The notes: generated from the sequence alone by a model not told the origin. A DNA stretch of 39,928 nucleotides from Succinivibrio dextrinosolvens (GCF_900116345.1 NZ_FPAH01000024.1:1-39928); one strand, 5' to 3'; positions 1 to 8,209 are shown, numbered from the stretch's first letter. Made by a program: numbers and translations.

Positions 1-413
1 GCTTTTCTTTTTTTACTGTTCTGCTTTACCTTTGCCTTCTTTCTTTTTTTGACATTTTCAAAGTAGTTGGATACTGCTTTTCCGAAGTTGGCAAAAGCCT
101 GCTGAGAGGCATATTTAGTTACTTCGTATGTGAATGGATATTCTTCCAGACGGATGGCATTGAATTCTTTCTTGTAATCCTGCCATGTTGGCAGCTTAGG
201 CTTTAAAGGAGCCACTGCAGACTGAAGAGGTGATTTTTTGTATTCAGCCAGCTCTTTGTTATATCGGTACATGGCTACAATGTGTGCAACATAGTCCTTT
301 TTAAACTTCGCTACAGCCCAGTTGTAGGCAAATCGTCTTACACCAAAGGCCTTACGACAATAAGTAAAAAACTTATTGTTTGCCTTAAGCTCAATAACCT
401 GTCCTACAATCAT
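1..413 (-). CDS. tnpB: IS200/IS605-family TnpB (OrfB) N-terminal part, cut by window edge
   Basis: Reading leftwards from the ATG at 413 the frame stays open to the edge of the window (137 codons), so the 3' part lies outside. The residues match the N-terminal helix-turn-helix of TnpB/OrfB proteins: AFGVRRFAYNWAVAKF near residues 23-38, then a TYEVTKYASQQAFANFGKAV segment and a Lys/Arg-rich stretch. An in-frame TGA lies a few codons upstream, which fixes the start. TnpB is an RNA-guided nuclease encoded by IS200/IS605 and related elements and an ancestor of Cas12. The RuvC motifs cannot be checked here. No tnpA is visible on this side, so this could be a TnpB-only element. Confidence 0.75.
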   Translation of the reverse strand, partial: MIVGQVIELKANNKFFTYCRKAFGVRRFAYNWAVAKFKKDYVAHIVAMYRYNKELAEYKKSPLQSAVAPLKPKLPTWQDYKKEFNAIRLEEYPFTYEVTKYASQQAFANFGKAVSNYFENVKKRKKAKVKQNSKKRK

Positions 414-510
414 TCTTATTGTTACCTGTCAGCTTCTGCTGCTTCTTTTAGTAATTTACGAGACCAACTATTTTACCTTCTGCTGACAATCAAATAAAGC
501 AGAGAAAAAC

Positions 511-537
511 AAAGTCTACAAAATTTTTGTAGACTTT
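511..537 (-). repeat. 27-nt palindrome upstream of tnpB (IS end hairpin or terminator)
   Basis: Two perfect 13-bp arms (511-523 and 525-537) flank a single base. Read leftwards, the hairpin is followed by a G and a T run, the layout of an intrinsic terminator that would shield tnpB from transcription entering from the array side. IS200/IS605 elements also carry subterminal hairpins, so it may mark the element end. The sequence does not separate the two readings. Confidence 0.55.
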
Positions 538-581
538 ATAAACAATTTATAGATTTATCGAAACTGTTATTAGCCCCTGAT

Positions 582-899
582 TTCTTTGGATTGAATGCTA
601 AAACTTTTGGTTTGATACCATATTTCTTTGGATTGGATGCTAAAAACTTTGGATTGGGCCCTAATTTCTTTGGATTGGATGCTAAAAACTTTGGATTGGG
701 CCCTAATTTCTTTGGATTGAAAGCAATAAACTTTGGATAGGCAGCTAATTTATTTTGATTGGATTATAAAAACTTTGGTTTGATACAAAAAATTTCTGTT
801 TTCGAAACAAAAAAACTTTGGATTGGTATACAATTTCTTTGGTTTGGTATACAATTTCTTTGGTTTGATAGTAAAAAACTTTGGATTCAGAGGTAAAAA
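582..899 (+). repeat. 21-bp-period tandem array (15 units) upstream of the AlbA_2 gene
   Basis: The core TTTGG begins at 585, 606, 627, 648, 669, 690, 711, 732, 753 (degenerate), 774, about 795 (degenerate), 817, 838, 859 and 880. The spacing is exactly 21 bp apart from one 22-bp step. Typical units are CTTTGGATTGGATGCTAAAA and CTTTGGATTGGGCCCTAATT, alternating in the middle, so A-tracts recur every 42 bp. Two late units carry TATACAAT (827-834 and 848-855), which resembles a -10 box. The last unit merges into the Shine-Dalgarno AGAGG (889-893) of the gene at 902. Twenty-one bp is two helical turns, which suits a one-face protein-binding array or curved DNA. No function is proven. Confidence 0.9.
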
Positions 900-901
900 T
901 T

Positions 902-2479
902 ATGGATTACGTACAAATAAAAAAACAAGCAAACGAGATCCTAAAGAATAAAACCGCAGAATGTTCTTACATAGAATACAAAGCCTCTGAACAACAGCTG
1001 GACAAAATACTGAAAACAATCTGTGCTTATGGAAATAATTACTACAACAACGATATTCAATATATTTTTATTGGCGTAGAAGAAGAGAATAATGAAGCAA
1101 ATAAGGCTGTACCAGTATTGCCTATAAAAGGAATTTACAAAGGCCAGCTGGAGAAATGCAAAAATACCATTAATTCCTTACGCTCATTTCTTTATCCAAA
1201 TGTTTTGTTTGAAGTCTTATCTAACGAACTTGATGGAATCAGCTATCTGATTTTAATTGTCCTACGCCAGACTGGTGGACCATTTATGGTAGCTGAAAAA
1301 GCCGAAAAGGACAAAAGGATTCACCTAAAGCCCGGCAGATATGTGAGAATTGAAGCGGATACACGTCTTGCTAGAGTTGATGAGGAATATGATCTTTTAC
1401 GCAAATTTTCTAACTTTCATTTCAGCTCAATTGTAAGTTCAGGAGCTACTCTTGATGATTTAGACATGGATTTAATCAAGGGATACGTTTCTAAAACCAG
1501 CACCAGACAGATCAGTGAAGGCATGGAAAAGAAAGATCTTGCCAATTCCCTGAATTTAATTGATAAAAATGATCCTGCAGGAAACCGTGTAAAAAACTTT
1601 GCCCTTCTAATGTTTTCAGAACATCCGGATAAACATATTCCATATGCCTACACTGAGCTTATTGTAGATATGTTCGGAACTAAAAGAAAGATGGAATCTA
1701 AGATTTTTAAGGGAGCCATCTGGAAACAGTACTACGCAGTTTTAGATTATATAAACACAAATTTTCTTAACGAACTGGTACTAAGAGAAGAAGGCAACGC
1801 TGAGAACAGAAAAATAGAGAATTTTACCTTTATTGCACTAGAAGAGCTTCTAGCAAATGCAATTGTTCATAACAATTACGAGAATGGAAAACCTATCCAG
1901 GTATATGTGTCAGAAAAACAAATAAATATAGTAAATTACAATAAACCGCTACCACCTATTCGCATCACTGATTTAAATGAGAGATCATTCTTTAACGAGA
2001 GAGATACTGAGAATCCAGAAATAAGAGATATGTTCAAGGATTTAGGAATAATTGAATCCTTCGGTACTGGAATTGGTGAAGCCAAAAGGTCAATGAGAGA
2101 AAACGGCTCTCCTGATCTTTACTATAAGACATTTGACTCCAATGATAATGTCACCTCTGTAGTTATTCCTGTTAACGAAGAATACTACAAAACCAAAAAC
2201 AAGACCGATCTGAATAAAAATCTTAAAATAGAAGCTGATACAAAAGTTCTGAAACAGAAAATCATGGATTCAAACTATTCAAGTAATATAAAAAATAACA
2301 TTCTGAAGTTATATGAAAATATTGGTACAGAGGTTTTTGGAAATACACGTGTGGTCGAGATCCTAGGCTGTTCAGAAGTTACTGCAACCTCTTATCTGAA
2401 GAGAATGGAAAAGGAACTGAAAATTACTGTTTCTGTGGAGGGAGTTGGAAAAGGTAAGTACCGGTTTTCAATAAATTAA
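902..2479 (+). CDS. AlbA_2 (Schlafen-type) and HATPase domain ATP-binding protein, putative regulator
   Basis: A 525-residue protein. An AlbA_2/Schlafen-type domain covers about residues 18-165, with the ECSYIEYKAS entry motif at 20-29. A GHKL-type ATPase domain (HATPase_c_4 style) covers about 305-425, with an N-box at EELLANAIVHNNY (314-326) and a glycine-rich SFGTGIGEAKR (387-396). A winged-helix-like C-terminus follows (about 462-524). This is the architecture of proteins usually named ATP-binding protein or RecG-like transcriptional regulator. I start at ATG 902, eight bases after AGAGG. A TTG at 881 in the same frame would lie inside the last repeat unit and has no binding site. The C-terminal DNA-binding fold beside a 21-bp operator-like array suggests autoregulation, which is inference. 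Confidence 0.85.
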   Translation: MDYVQIKKQANEILKNKTAECSYIEYKASEQQLDKILKTICAYGNNYYNNDIQYIFIGVEEENNEANKAVPVLPIKGIYKGQLEKCKNTINSLRSFLYPNVLFEVLSNELDGISYLILIVLRQTGGPFMVAEKAEKDKRIHLKPGRYVRIEADTRLARVDEEYDLLRKFSNFHFSSIVSSGATLDDLDMDLIKGYVSKTSTRQISEGMEKKDLANSLNLIDKNDPAGNRVKNFALLMFSEHPDKHIPYAYTELIVDMFGTKRKMESKIFKGAIWKQYYAVLDYINTNFLNELVLREEGNAENRKIENFTFIALEELLANAIVHNNYENGKPIQVYVSEKQINIVNYNKPLPPIRITDLNERSFFNERDTENPEIRDMFKDLGIIESFGTGIGEAKRSMRENGSPDLYYKTFDSNDNVTSVVIPVNEEYYKTKNKTDLNKNLKIEADTKVLKQKIMDSNYSSNIKNNILKLYENIGTEVFGNTRVVEILGCSEVTATSYLKRMEKELKITVSVEGVGKGKYRFSIN

Positions 2480-2498
2480 ATCTATATGGATATTTCCT

Positions 2499-2525
2499 TA
2501 AGCTGTCTCCACAGGTGACAGCTTA
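2499..2525. terminator. Hairpin between convergent genes
   Basis: Nine-bp arms (2499-2507 and 2517-2525) around a 9-nt loop lie between the ends of the AlbA_2 gene (+) and queC (-). No clear U-tract follows on either strand, so it is at best a weak bidirectional terminator. Confidence 0.4.
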
Positions 2526-2567
2526 GGTCCAAATGAAATCTAATCAGAAAAAATTACGCCTTACATA

Positions 2568-3278
2568 CTACAGCTTCTCTTTCAACTTCAGATACTCTTC
2601 ATATCCTTTCTTTCTTAAAAGGCAAGAAGGACACCTGCCGCAGCCATAGCCCCACTCATGCAGATCGTTATGAGTCCCTTCATAACAGGTATGAGTCTTC
2701 TCTACAATCATTTTCACAAACTCATCACCGCCTAAATCGTAGGCAAGCTTAAAGGTCTCCCCTTTTGTCAGGTGCATCAGTGGAGATACTAGCCTAATAG
2801 AGCTTTCCATACCAAGATTAATGGCTGTCTCCAGAGCCTTAAGAGTTGACTCACGGCAGTCCGGATAACCAGAATAGTCAGCCTGACCTACACCAGAGAT
2901 AATGGTATCTGCTCCTACACTGTAGGCATAGCTTGCCGCGTAGCAGAGAAAGATAAGATTGCGACCAGGAACAAAGGAAGTTGGAAGAGAGTTCTTCTCA
3001 TTCATTACATATTCAGCGTTATCATGGGTTAAGGCAGAATCGGTAAGGTTCTTCAAAGAGAGCATATCAACTACCCTATCTTCGATAAGCCTGGTATCAG
3101 CTTCCTTATCAAAACGTCTGAGCTCCTCTATAAACTCCTTTCTGCACTGAAGCTCAATCTCATGACGCTGACCGTATTTAAAGCCAATGGTATAAACTGC
3201 ATCATAATTCTTAACCGCATAATAAAGACAGGTAGAGCTGTCCTGTCCTCCAGAAAATACAACTAAAGCTTTCTTCAT
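2568..3278 (-). CDS. queC: 7-cyano-7-deazaguanine synthase QueC
   Basis: A 236-residue enzyme that uses ATP and ammonia to turn 7-carboxy-7-deazaguanine into preQ0, the precursor of queuosine in tRNA. The PP-loop SGGQDS is at residues 9-14. The zinc-binding cysteines are C198, C213, C216 and C219 in the CYEG...GCGRCPSC region. Length and motif order are normal for QueC. AGGAG precedes the ATG by about 8 bases. No queD, queE or queF lies beside it, so the pathway is dispersed. It is divergent from flgE across a 290-bp region. I saw no preQ1 riboswitch in its leader. Confidence 0.96.
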   Translation of the reverse strand: MKKALVVFSGGQDSSTCLYYAVKNYDAVYTIGFKYGQRHEIELQCRKEFIEELRRFDKEADTRLIEDRVVDMLSLKNLTDSALTHDNAEYVMNEKNSLPTSFVPGRNLIFLCYAASYAYSVGADTIISGVGQADYSGYPDCRESTLKALETAINLGMESSIRLVSPLMHLTKGETFKLAYDLGGDEFVKMIVEKTHTCYEGTHNDLHEWGYGCGRCPSCLLRKKGYEEYLKLKEKL

Positions 3279-3457
3279 AATAATTCTCCTGCTGTTATTT
3301 TACCTTTCTTATTATCCTTGTCACCTATCAATTCATTCGTTTAAACCGGCAAAAACAGTAATCATTTTTAATAATAAGCATTGCCATAAGTGGCAAAAGA
3401 CCAGGAATATTAAAATAAAACTGTTAATTATCAAATAGATATTTACAGATTCTCAAT

Positions 3458-3472
3458 TGGCACAGCTTTTGC
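3458..3472 (+). promoter_or_regulatory. Sigma-54 (RpoN) promoter of flgE
   Basis: TGGCACAGCTTTTGC has the -24 GG (3459-3460) and -12 GC (3471-3472) elements with exactly 10 bases between them, close to the RpoN consensus TGGCAC-N5-TTGC. A start near 3484 would give a leader of about 85 nt. The leader contains a small inverted repeat around 3492-3502. Sigma-54 control of hook genes is known in Vibrio, Pseudomonas and epsilonproteobacteria. Confidence 0.8.
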
Positions 3473-3568
3473 TTCTTAGTAGACAAACCATAAGGCTTTA
3501 AGCCATATAAGCATAAAAAAGCTCAGAGAGAAAAATAAAATACTATCTAAATTTAATGGAGAAACATT

Positions 3569-5068
3569 ATGTTTAATACATCAATTTCAGGCATTAGAGG
3601 TTCACAGAAGTATCTTGATACAACTTCTAACAATATCGCTAACGCCAACTCTTACGGCTTTAAGAAGTCTCGTGCAGAATTTGCCGATATCTATGCAAAT
3701 TCCGTTTTCACCAGTGCTAAGACTGCAACCGGTATGGGTGTTACCACAACTACTGTAGCTCAGCAGTTTACTCAGGGGTCTCTATCCGGTGATACCGGCA
3801 ACAATCTTGATATGGCCATCAGCGGCAACGGCTTCTTTGTACTTGCCAACGCTGAAAACTACTCGACAACCAGTGAAGTTGGTGATCGTTCCTATACCCG
3901 TAATGGCGCATTTGAGCTTAACAAGGATGGCTTCATTGTAACAGCTATGGGCGACTACCTGCAGGGCTATGATGTTGATAAGGATGGTAATGTTACTAAT
4001 CTGGATATTATGTCAACTCATGCCATCAAGATTCCATCTGATACAGGTGCACCTAAGATGTCATCAAGAGCAGAACTGATTGCAAACCTGCCAGCAAAAG
4101 CAGAGTCACTAAAACCTAAGGATCAAGCAAATGCAATGTATCTATTTGACCCTAAGGATTCATCAACCTATACTGCTGCTACATCTCAGACTATCTATGA
4201 TTCTCTAGGAGGAGCACACACACTTACCTACTATTTTCAGAAGGATCATACTAATCCAAGTGACGAAACAACAAGTACAGATAAACGAGATACACCTGAT
4301 GCAACTGTCTGGAATGTTGTGATGTATGTTGATGGTAATCCAGTTGATATTTCGAATCTTGGAGGAACTGGATCAAACGTTAACGCTGTTGAATTCACAG
4401 TAGGTAATGCAGCATCATCAATTGCCGGAAAAAAACTCTATGGAGTACAGCTAGTATTCGGATCCACAGGTGCAGTTGAAGATAATGGACAATTTCCAGC
4501 AACCTTACATCTTGTAAACATTAGTAACGCCCCATATAGTGTAGATAATGCAATAAACGCAGGACATAATCGAGGTGATAATGAATACACCCTTTCATCA
4601 GCAATGGGAGGAGGTGTAGATAAAACACAGGATCTGGTTATAACCATGGATCTTACCCAGTACGGTAGCTCCAAGTTCTCTGTTACCAACGTAAGTACCG
4701 ACGGTTATGCAACAGGTATTCTGGAGAACGTTGAAGTAGATGACAACGGTATTATTCTTGCGGCCTATACCAACGGTAGAACCGAGCCTATCTCCAAGGT
4801 GGCAATGGCAACATTTGCCAACCCACAGGGCTTAATCAAGATTGGTGATACCCAGTGGAAGCAGTCCATTAACTCAGGTGAAGCTTCCGCTGCACAGGCA
4901 AATGTGGGTATGGCCGGCGCCATCAAGGGAGCAAATCTTGAGCTGTCAAACGTAGAGCTAGCATCAGAACTGGTTGATCTGCTGATTGCACAGAGAACCT
5001 ACCAGGCAAACGCTCAGGCTCTGCAGACTCAGAATACAGCAATGGATTCAATCCTAAGCATCAGATAA
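3569..5068 (+). CDS. flgE: Flagellar hook protein FlgE
   Basis: A 499-residue structural protein of the flagellar hook, exported by the flagellar type III system. The N-terminus carries the rod/hook signature (SISGIRGSQKYLDTTSNNIA, then NANSYGFKKS), ISGNGFF lies near residue 87, and the C-terminus has the hook-rod coiled coil (LSNVELASELVDLLIAQRTY). The variable middle domain (about 150-400) accounts for the length, longer than the roughly 400 residues of enteric FlgE. No other flagellar structural gene flanks it: queC is upstream and a lipoprotein gene is downstream beyond a strong terminator. It therefore appears monocistronic under a sigma-54 promoter. The start has GGAGAA about 6 bases upstream. 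Confidence 0.95.
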   Translation: MFNTSISGIRGSQKYLDTTSNNIANANSYGFKKSRAEFADIYANSVFTSAKTATGMGVTTTTVAQQFTQGSLSGDTGNNLDMAISGNGFFVLANAENYSTTSEVGDRSYTRNGAFELNKDGFIVTAMGDYLQGYDVDKDGNVTNLDIMSTHAIKIPSDTGAPKMSSRAELIANLPAKAESLKPKDQANAMYLFDPKDSSTYTAATSQTIYDSLGGAHTLTYYFQKDHTNPSDETTSTDKRDTPDATVWNVVMYVDGNPVDISNLGGTGSNVNAVEFTVGNAASSIAGKKLYGVQLVFGSTGAVEDNGQFPATLHLVNISNAPYSVDNAINAGHNRGDNEYTLSSAMGGGVDKTQDLVITMDLTQYGSSKFSVTNVSTDGYATGILENVEVDDNGIILAAYTNGRTEPISKVAMATFANPQGLIKIGDTQWKQSINSGEASAAQANVGMAGAIKGANLELSNVELASELVDLLIAQRTYQANAQALQTQNTAMDSILSIR

Positions 5069-5100
5069 TAAATTAACAAGGTTTCTCTTTTAGATAGTTC

Positions 5101-5131
5101 GCCTCACTTTCACAAGTGAGGCCTTTTTATT
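5101..5131 (+). terminator. Intrinsic terminator of flgE
   Basis: A perfect 9-bp stem (5101-5109 with 5114-5122), a 4-nt loop and then a T-rich tail (5123-5131). It is 32 bases after the flgE stop. Confidence 0.92.
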
Positions 5132-5321
5132 AAAGTGAACATCATCACAAAATATCCCTTCTTCCCATCTCAGTATTAAGATCTAAGGCAGATTTTCAGA
5201 ATATAAATAACGTCTGTTTCACAAAAATACATTGGACAGTTTAAATAATCAGGATTGAGCTCTTACAATGACATTAGTGCCAGTTCGTTTCCAGGGACTA
5301 ATTGAATATAAAGAGGTTTAT

Positions 5322-5720
5322 ATGAAAGCTTTAATTAAAATCTTCACCTGCTTATTATGTGCCTTTACTCTTGTTGGCTGCGCCTATAAACATCAGCCAA
5401 TCATGACCCCTAACGGAACAATTCCTGCAGGTCTGACCACCAAACAGGTTCAGGATGCAATAAAAGTAGGATGTACTTCCTACAACTGGGATGTTACCAG
5501 AGTATCCGGTACTGCAGTTGAGGCTCAGATGAACAAAGCCAGTGTTGGTGCAACTGTACGAATTGACTTTGATAAATCAAACTACAGCATTTCGCTCGTA
5601 GACTCTGTCGGTCTGAATCAGAACCGCTCCAAGAATGAGATTCACAACCGTTACAACACCTGGGTAACCAACCTTAAGAATGCCATTGATACCAGTTTAA
5701 GAAACGAGACAGTAAAATAG
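5322..5720 (+). CDS. Small lipoprotein, function unknown
   Basis: A 132-residue protein. The signal peptide MKALIKIFTCLLCAFTLVGC ends in a lipobox (LVGC, Cys20), so the mature protein is a lipid-anchored envelope protein of about 112 residues. The rest is soluble, with a repeated alternation of short hydrophobic strands (AVEAQM, ATVRIDF, YSISLVDS) and a helical C-terminus. I do not recognise the family. The start at 5322 is chosen because AAGAGG (5311-5316) precedes it and the signal peptide begins there. An in-frame ATG at 5268 would add 18 residues ahead of the signal peptide. It is separated from flgE by the terminator. Confidence 0.8.
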   Translation: MKALIKIFTCLLCAFTLVGCAYKHQPIMTPNGTIPAGLTTKQVQDAIKVGCTSYNWDVTRVSGTAVEAQMNKASVGATVRIDFDKSNYSISLVDSVGLNQNRSKNEIHNRYNTWVTNLKNAIDTSLRNETVK

Positions 5721-6002
5721 ACCAAGACTTCAAAAGACCTGTTACGGCATAGTCATTACTATTTTTAAAGATACAAAGGTCAAAGTCATAATACAAAAGG
5801 CTTTGGCTTTTGTTATTTCTATGAACAGAGTTACCAGCCTGAATTTAAACAAAAACATTACATTAAAAACAATATAATCTAGCAAATTAGAACTGCTGAG
5901 AAGGCTCTTGACAACAGTAACAGTCCGCACCCCTGAGGCAGAGATTTGATTTAAAGGTACTTAAAGGAAAGGTCATTAGAGAGGATGTATCTAAGAAAAA
6001 TT
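5721..6002. other. Intergenic stretch with no recognised gene
   Basis: AT-rich sequence between the lipoprotein gene and the terminator of the leftward mini-porin gene. Short open frames on both strands are not protein-like. A loose A/T hairpin lies near 5797-5815. I see no promoter or RNA gene that I can defend. Confidence 0.5.
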
Positions 6003-6052
6003 ATAAAAAAAACAACAGCCATCTCTCAAGATAACAGAGAACAAGAAATGGC
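6003..6052 (-). terminator. Intrinsic terminator of the porin-like mini-gene
   Basis: Read leftwards, GCCATTTCT pairs with AGAGATGGC (one G-U pair), a small bulge and further pairing extend the stem, and a T-rich tract (6003-6012) follows. It lies about 40 bases after the stop at 6090. Confidence 0.65.
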
Positions 6053-6089
6053 AGTTACTAGATAATTGATATTAACAGGTAAGATCGCT

Positions 6090-6374
6090 TCAGTTTACTG
6101 ACTTAACATCAGGATTATCTGTTTTCTCATTCTTCTGAACCAGACAGTTTCCATTGGAATCACAGTTAGAAATAATACTGTTAACACCAAAGAGATCAAA
6201 CTGCATAAAACTCTGATTATTCACATAACCAGTTTCAGAATACTTTTCATTATTCATCTGAGAATAAACATGAAAGTCATTGCTAAGAGAAAGCCCACTT
6301 TTTTCGAATAATGTTGCAGCAAATGATGAGCTTGAGAAAACTGCCACAGCAAGACACACACCCAACGCTTTCAT
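6090..6374 (-). CDS. Small secreted protein resembling a porin N-terminus
   Basis: A 94-residue protein with signal peptide MKALGVCLAVAVFSSSSFAA. The mature start, ATLFEKSGLSLSN, parallels ATVYDKDGTSLNV of the porins just downstream on the same strand. After about 45 residues the likeness fades, and the rest contains a Cys-x6-Cys pair (NCDSNGNC) and a polar tail. It is far too short for a beta-barrel. It may be a truncated porin paralogue that became a small periplasmic protein, or a remnant. The start at 6374 is chosen for the signal peptide; an upstream in-frame ATG at 6413 would spoil it. It has its own terminator. Confidence 0.6.
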   Translation of the reverse strand: MKALGVCLAVAVFSSSSFAATLFEKSGLSLSNDFHVYSQMNNEKYSETGYVNNQSFMQFDLFGVNSIISNCDSNGNCLVQKNEKTDNPDVKSVN

Positions 6375-6761
6375 GATAACACCCGCATAATAAAAATAAT
6401 TATCACCACACATTTGAAGATTAGGTCAAAAACTCGCAGTTTCAAGAAGTTAATCATAATAATGTGATTATCATGCATATTTTTGCTAATTTTTTTTACA
6501 AAAAGTCAAATGGTTAAAGATAATTTTGGGATGAGATCAAATTTTTTAGGTGAAGATCGGTCAATAACAGAATATTTAAGTTTTTTTTTCAAAACTAATT
6601 ATTAAAAACAGGAGTCAGATTTGATTCATGATAAAAATTTAATAATTATTGATTAGATTATGACTAAAATCACATTATTTTATTTATCATTTTGATTTAT
6701 ATAAATAAAATGATCCATGAAAATTGCTTCCAGAGATCACTGTAACAAGAATTAGTTTCGC
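6375..6761. other. Very AT-rich intergenic region with inverted motifs
   Basis: No gene seen. It must hold the promoter of the mini-gene and the end of the porin-1 transcript. AATAATGTGATT at 6458-6469 recurs inverted as AATCACATTATT at 6668-6679. ATCATTTT (6686-6693) and AAAATGAT (6707-6714) form a nearly continuous palindrome around ATTTATATAAAT. No T-tract marks a clear terminator. Confidence 0.6.
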
Positions 6762-7898
6762 TTAGAAGGTGTAACGAGCACCAACTGAGAATAGAGCTTC
6801 GCGTGCAGCCTCATTAACAAATTCTTCAGCAGAAGCACTTGAACCAGCATTGAATCCAGCCTCGGTCCATACATTGAAGTTCTCATTAACAGTGTAGTTT
6901 ACGAATACAGGAATTCGACGTACGATTGCCTTATTGTACTTAGACTCTTCACCTGCGGTCTTAGTGTAGTAATAGCTGGTTTCATAACCTGCAAGAACAG
7001 ATACACCATTGTCAAATGCATAACCTGCAGCTAATTCATAACCATAGTTGGTCTTTCTATCGTATTTAGTATTTAATACTGCACGGTCAAATAAAGCTGC
7101 TACATAGAAACCTGATTCGAAATTACCCCAGGCAATAGACGCATTAGCATGCTTGAAGTTTTCAAAAGCATTACCATTGGCATAAACACCTGTAATCAGC
7201 TCACCTGCATCATCAACAGCCGGTTCACCAAGATCATCGTTAGTCTGACCTTTTACATAGCTGTAACCAGCCTTAAATGCAAGAGGACCAAAAACAACAT
7301 CCTCAAAGGTATAACCTAAAACACCGTTGTAGCCGCTGTCAATCGCGTAGGAATCCTCGTCAAAAAAATACTGGTTATCAATAAGAGCAGCATTGTTCTG
7401 AGCAGTCTGAACTCCAGCCTGTGCAAAGAAGCCGTTATTATCAAAAGTGTACATTAACTGTCCACCACGACGCTCAGCGTTTAGCTTGCCCTGAACACTG
7501 CCAGCGGCATCTTCATAAAGATCGGTTGCAGCCTCAACTGAATAGGTAGAATCAACAAAGCGACCTGCAACAAGTTCACCGTAATCACAAAAATCTGCAC
7601 CAACATACTGATCACGAGCAGAGAAAACATCATGCTCCTGACCATCAGCTGCATCCCACTCCGCAAAACCAATACCAGCAACCCAATCAGTTAGCTGACT
7701 TTTTCCTGCGATGTTAACACGAGCTGAATTCACAATTGAAGAATCCTTATTTCCAGCCTTGCGTTAGTTTAAATTATAAAAAACTGACTGAACACGACCT
7801 CCAACAGCAAGAGAGGTACCATCTTTATCATAAACAGTTGCAGCATTTGCTGAAGAAACGAAAGCAATAACAGATAATGCTAATAATGATTTTTTCAT
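6762..7898 (-). pseudogene. Outer-membrane porin 1, interrupted by an in-frame TAA at codon 45
   Basis: From the ATG at 7898 the frame encodes a porin signal peptide (MKKSLLALSVIAFVSSANAA) and mature start ATVYDKDGTSLAVGGRVQSV. It then meets TAA at 7764-7766 and continues open in the same frame to the C-terminal GARYTF and the natural stop at 6762. The full frame is 378 codons. Alignment with porin 2 has no gaps around this point: porin 2 has Tyr45 where this gene has TAA, so one base change (TAT or TAC to TAA) explains it. The remaining 333 codons are undamaged, which suggests a recent or reversible loss. A GTG at 7733 could start a fragment, but it would lack a signal peptide. Sequencing error or suppression are alternatives. 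Confidence 0.88.
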
Positions 7899-8209
7899 AA
7901 TTAATTCCATAAAATCAAAACATAAGTTATTAGCATAAGGTAACTAACAAAATTTATTTTATGGATATCTCCTATACATTTCAATAAAAATATGAAATTA
8001 ATCACAAAATAATTTACTGATTTATAAAAAAATTATAGCTAATACCCCCTATAAAATATGATTTATATGCCTTTTATGAAACAAATTGGCTATTAGCATA
8101 CACTCTAAGAGATGCTCTAAAATGGAACAGATTTACAAAGGAGGTAACATTCTATTTGTTAGAGAAAGAAACGAATAATAAATAAAGAGAGGAAACCAGA
8201 AACATCAAA
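7899..8209. other. Intergenic region upstream of porin 1
   Basis: AT-rich stretch that should hold the porin-1 promoter and leader, read leftwards. A GTTA...TAATAAC inverted pair lies near 7926-7950. No gene and no clear -35/-10 pair could be fixed. Confidence 0.5.

Noticed and set aside
582-899. CRISPR-like array
   Set aside because: Units are contiguous 21-bp repeats with no unique spacers of constant length, no cas genes nearby, and the core is only about 10 bp.
540-899. The 21-bp array as a gene encoding 7-residue peptide repeats (both strands read open for long stretches)
   Set aside because: Openness follows from the period being a multiple of three. There is no ATG with a binding site, and both readings meet in-frame stops or a frame slip at the 22-bp step.
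3279-3568. preQ1 riboswitch upstream of queC
   Set aside because: No preQ1-I-like hairpin with the A-rich tail was found in the leader.
5742-5930. 62-codon hydrophobic frame on the minus strand
   Set aside because: No ribosome binding site, AT-driven composition and no conserved features.
6762-7733. A shorter functional porin starting at GTG 7733
   Set aside because: It would lack the signal peptide and the first strand. The upstream in-frame signal peptide shows that the gene really begins at 7898.
7764-7766. Recoded TAA (alternative genetic code)
   Set aside because: Many genes here end normally at TAA, for example topA's neighbours and flgE, so general reassignment is not possible.
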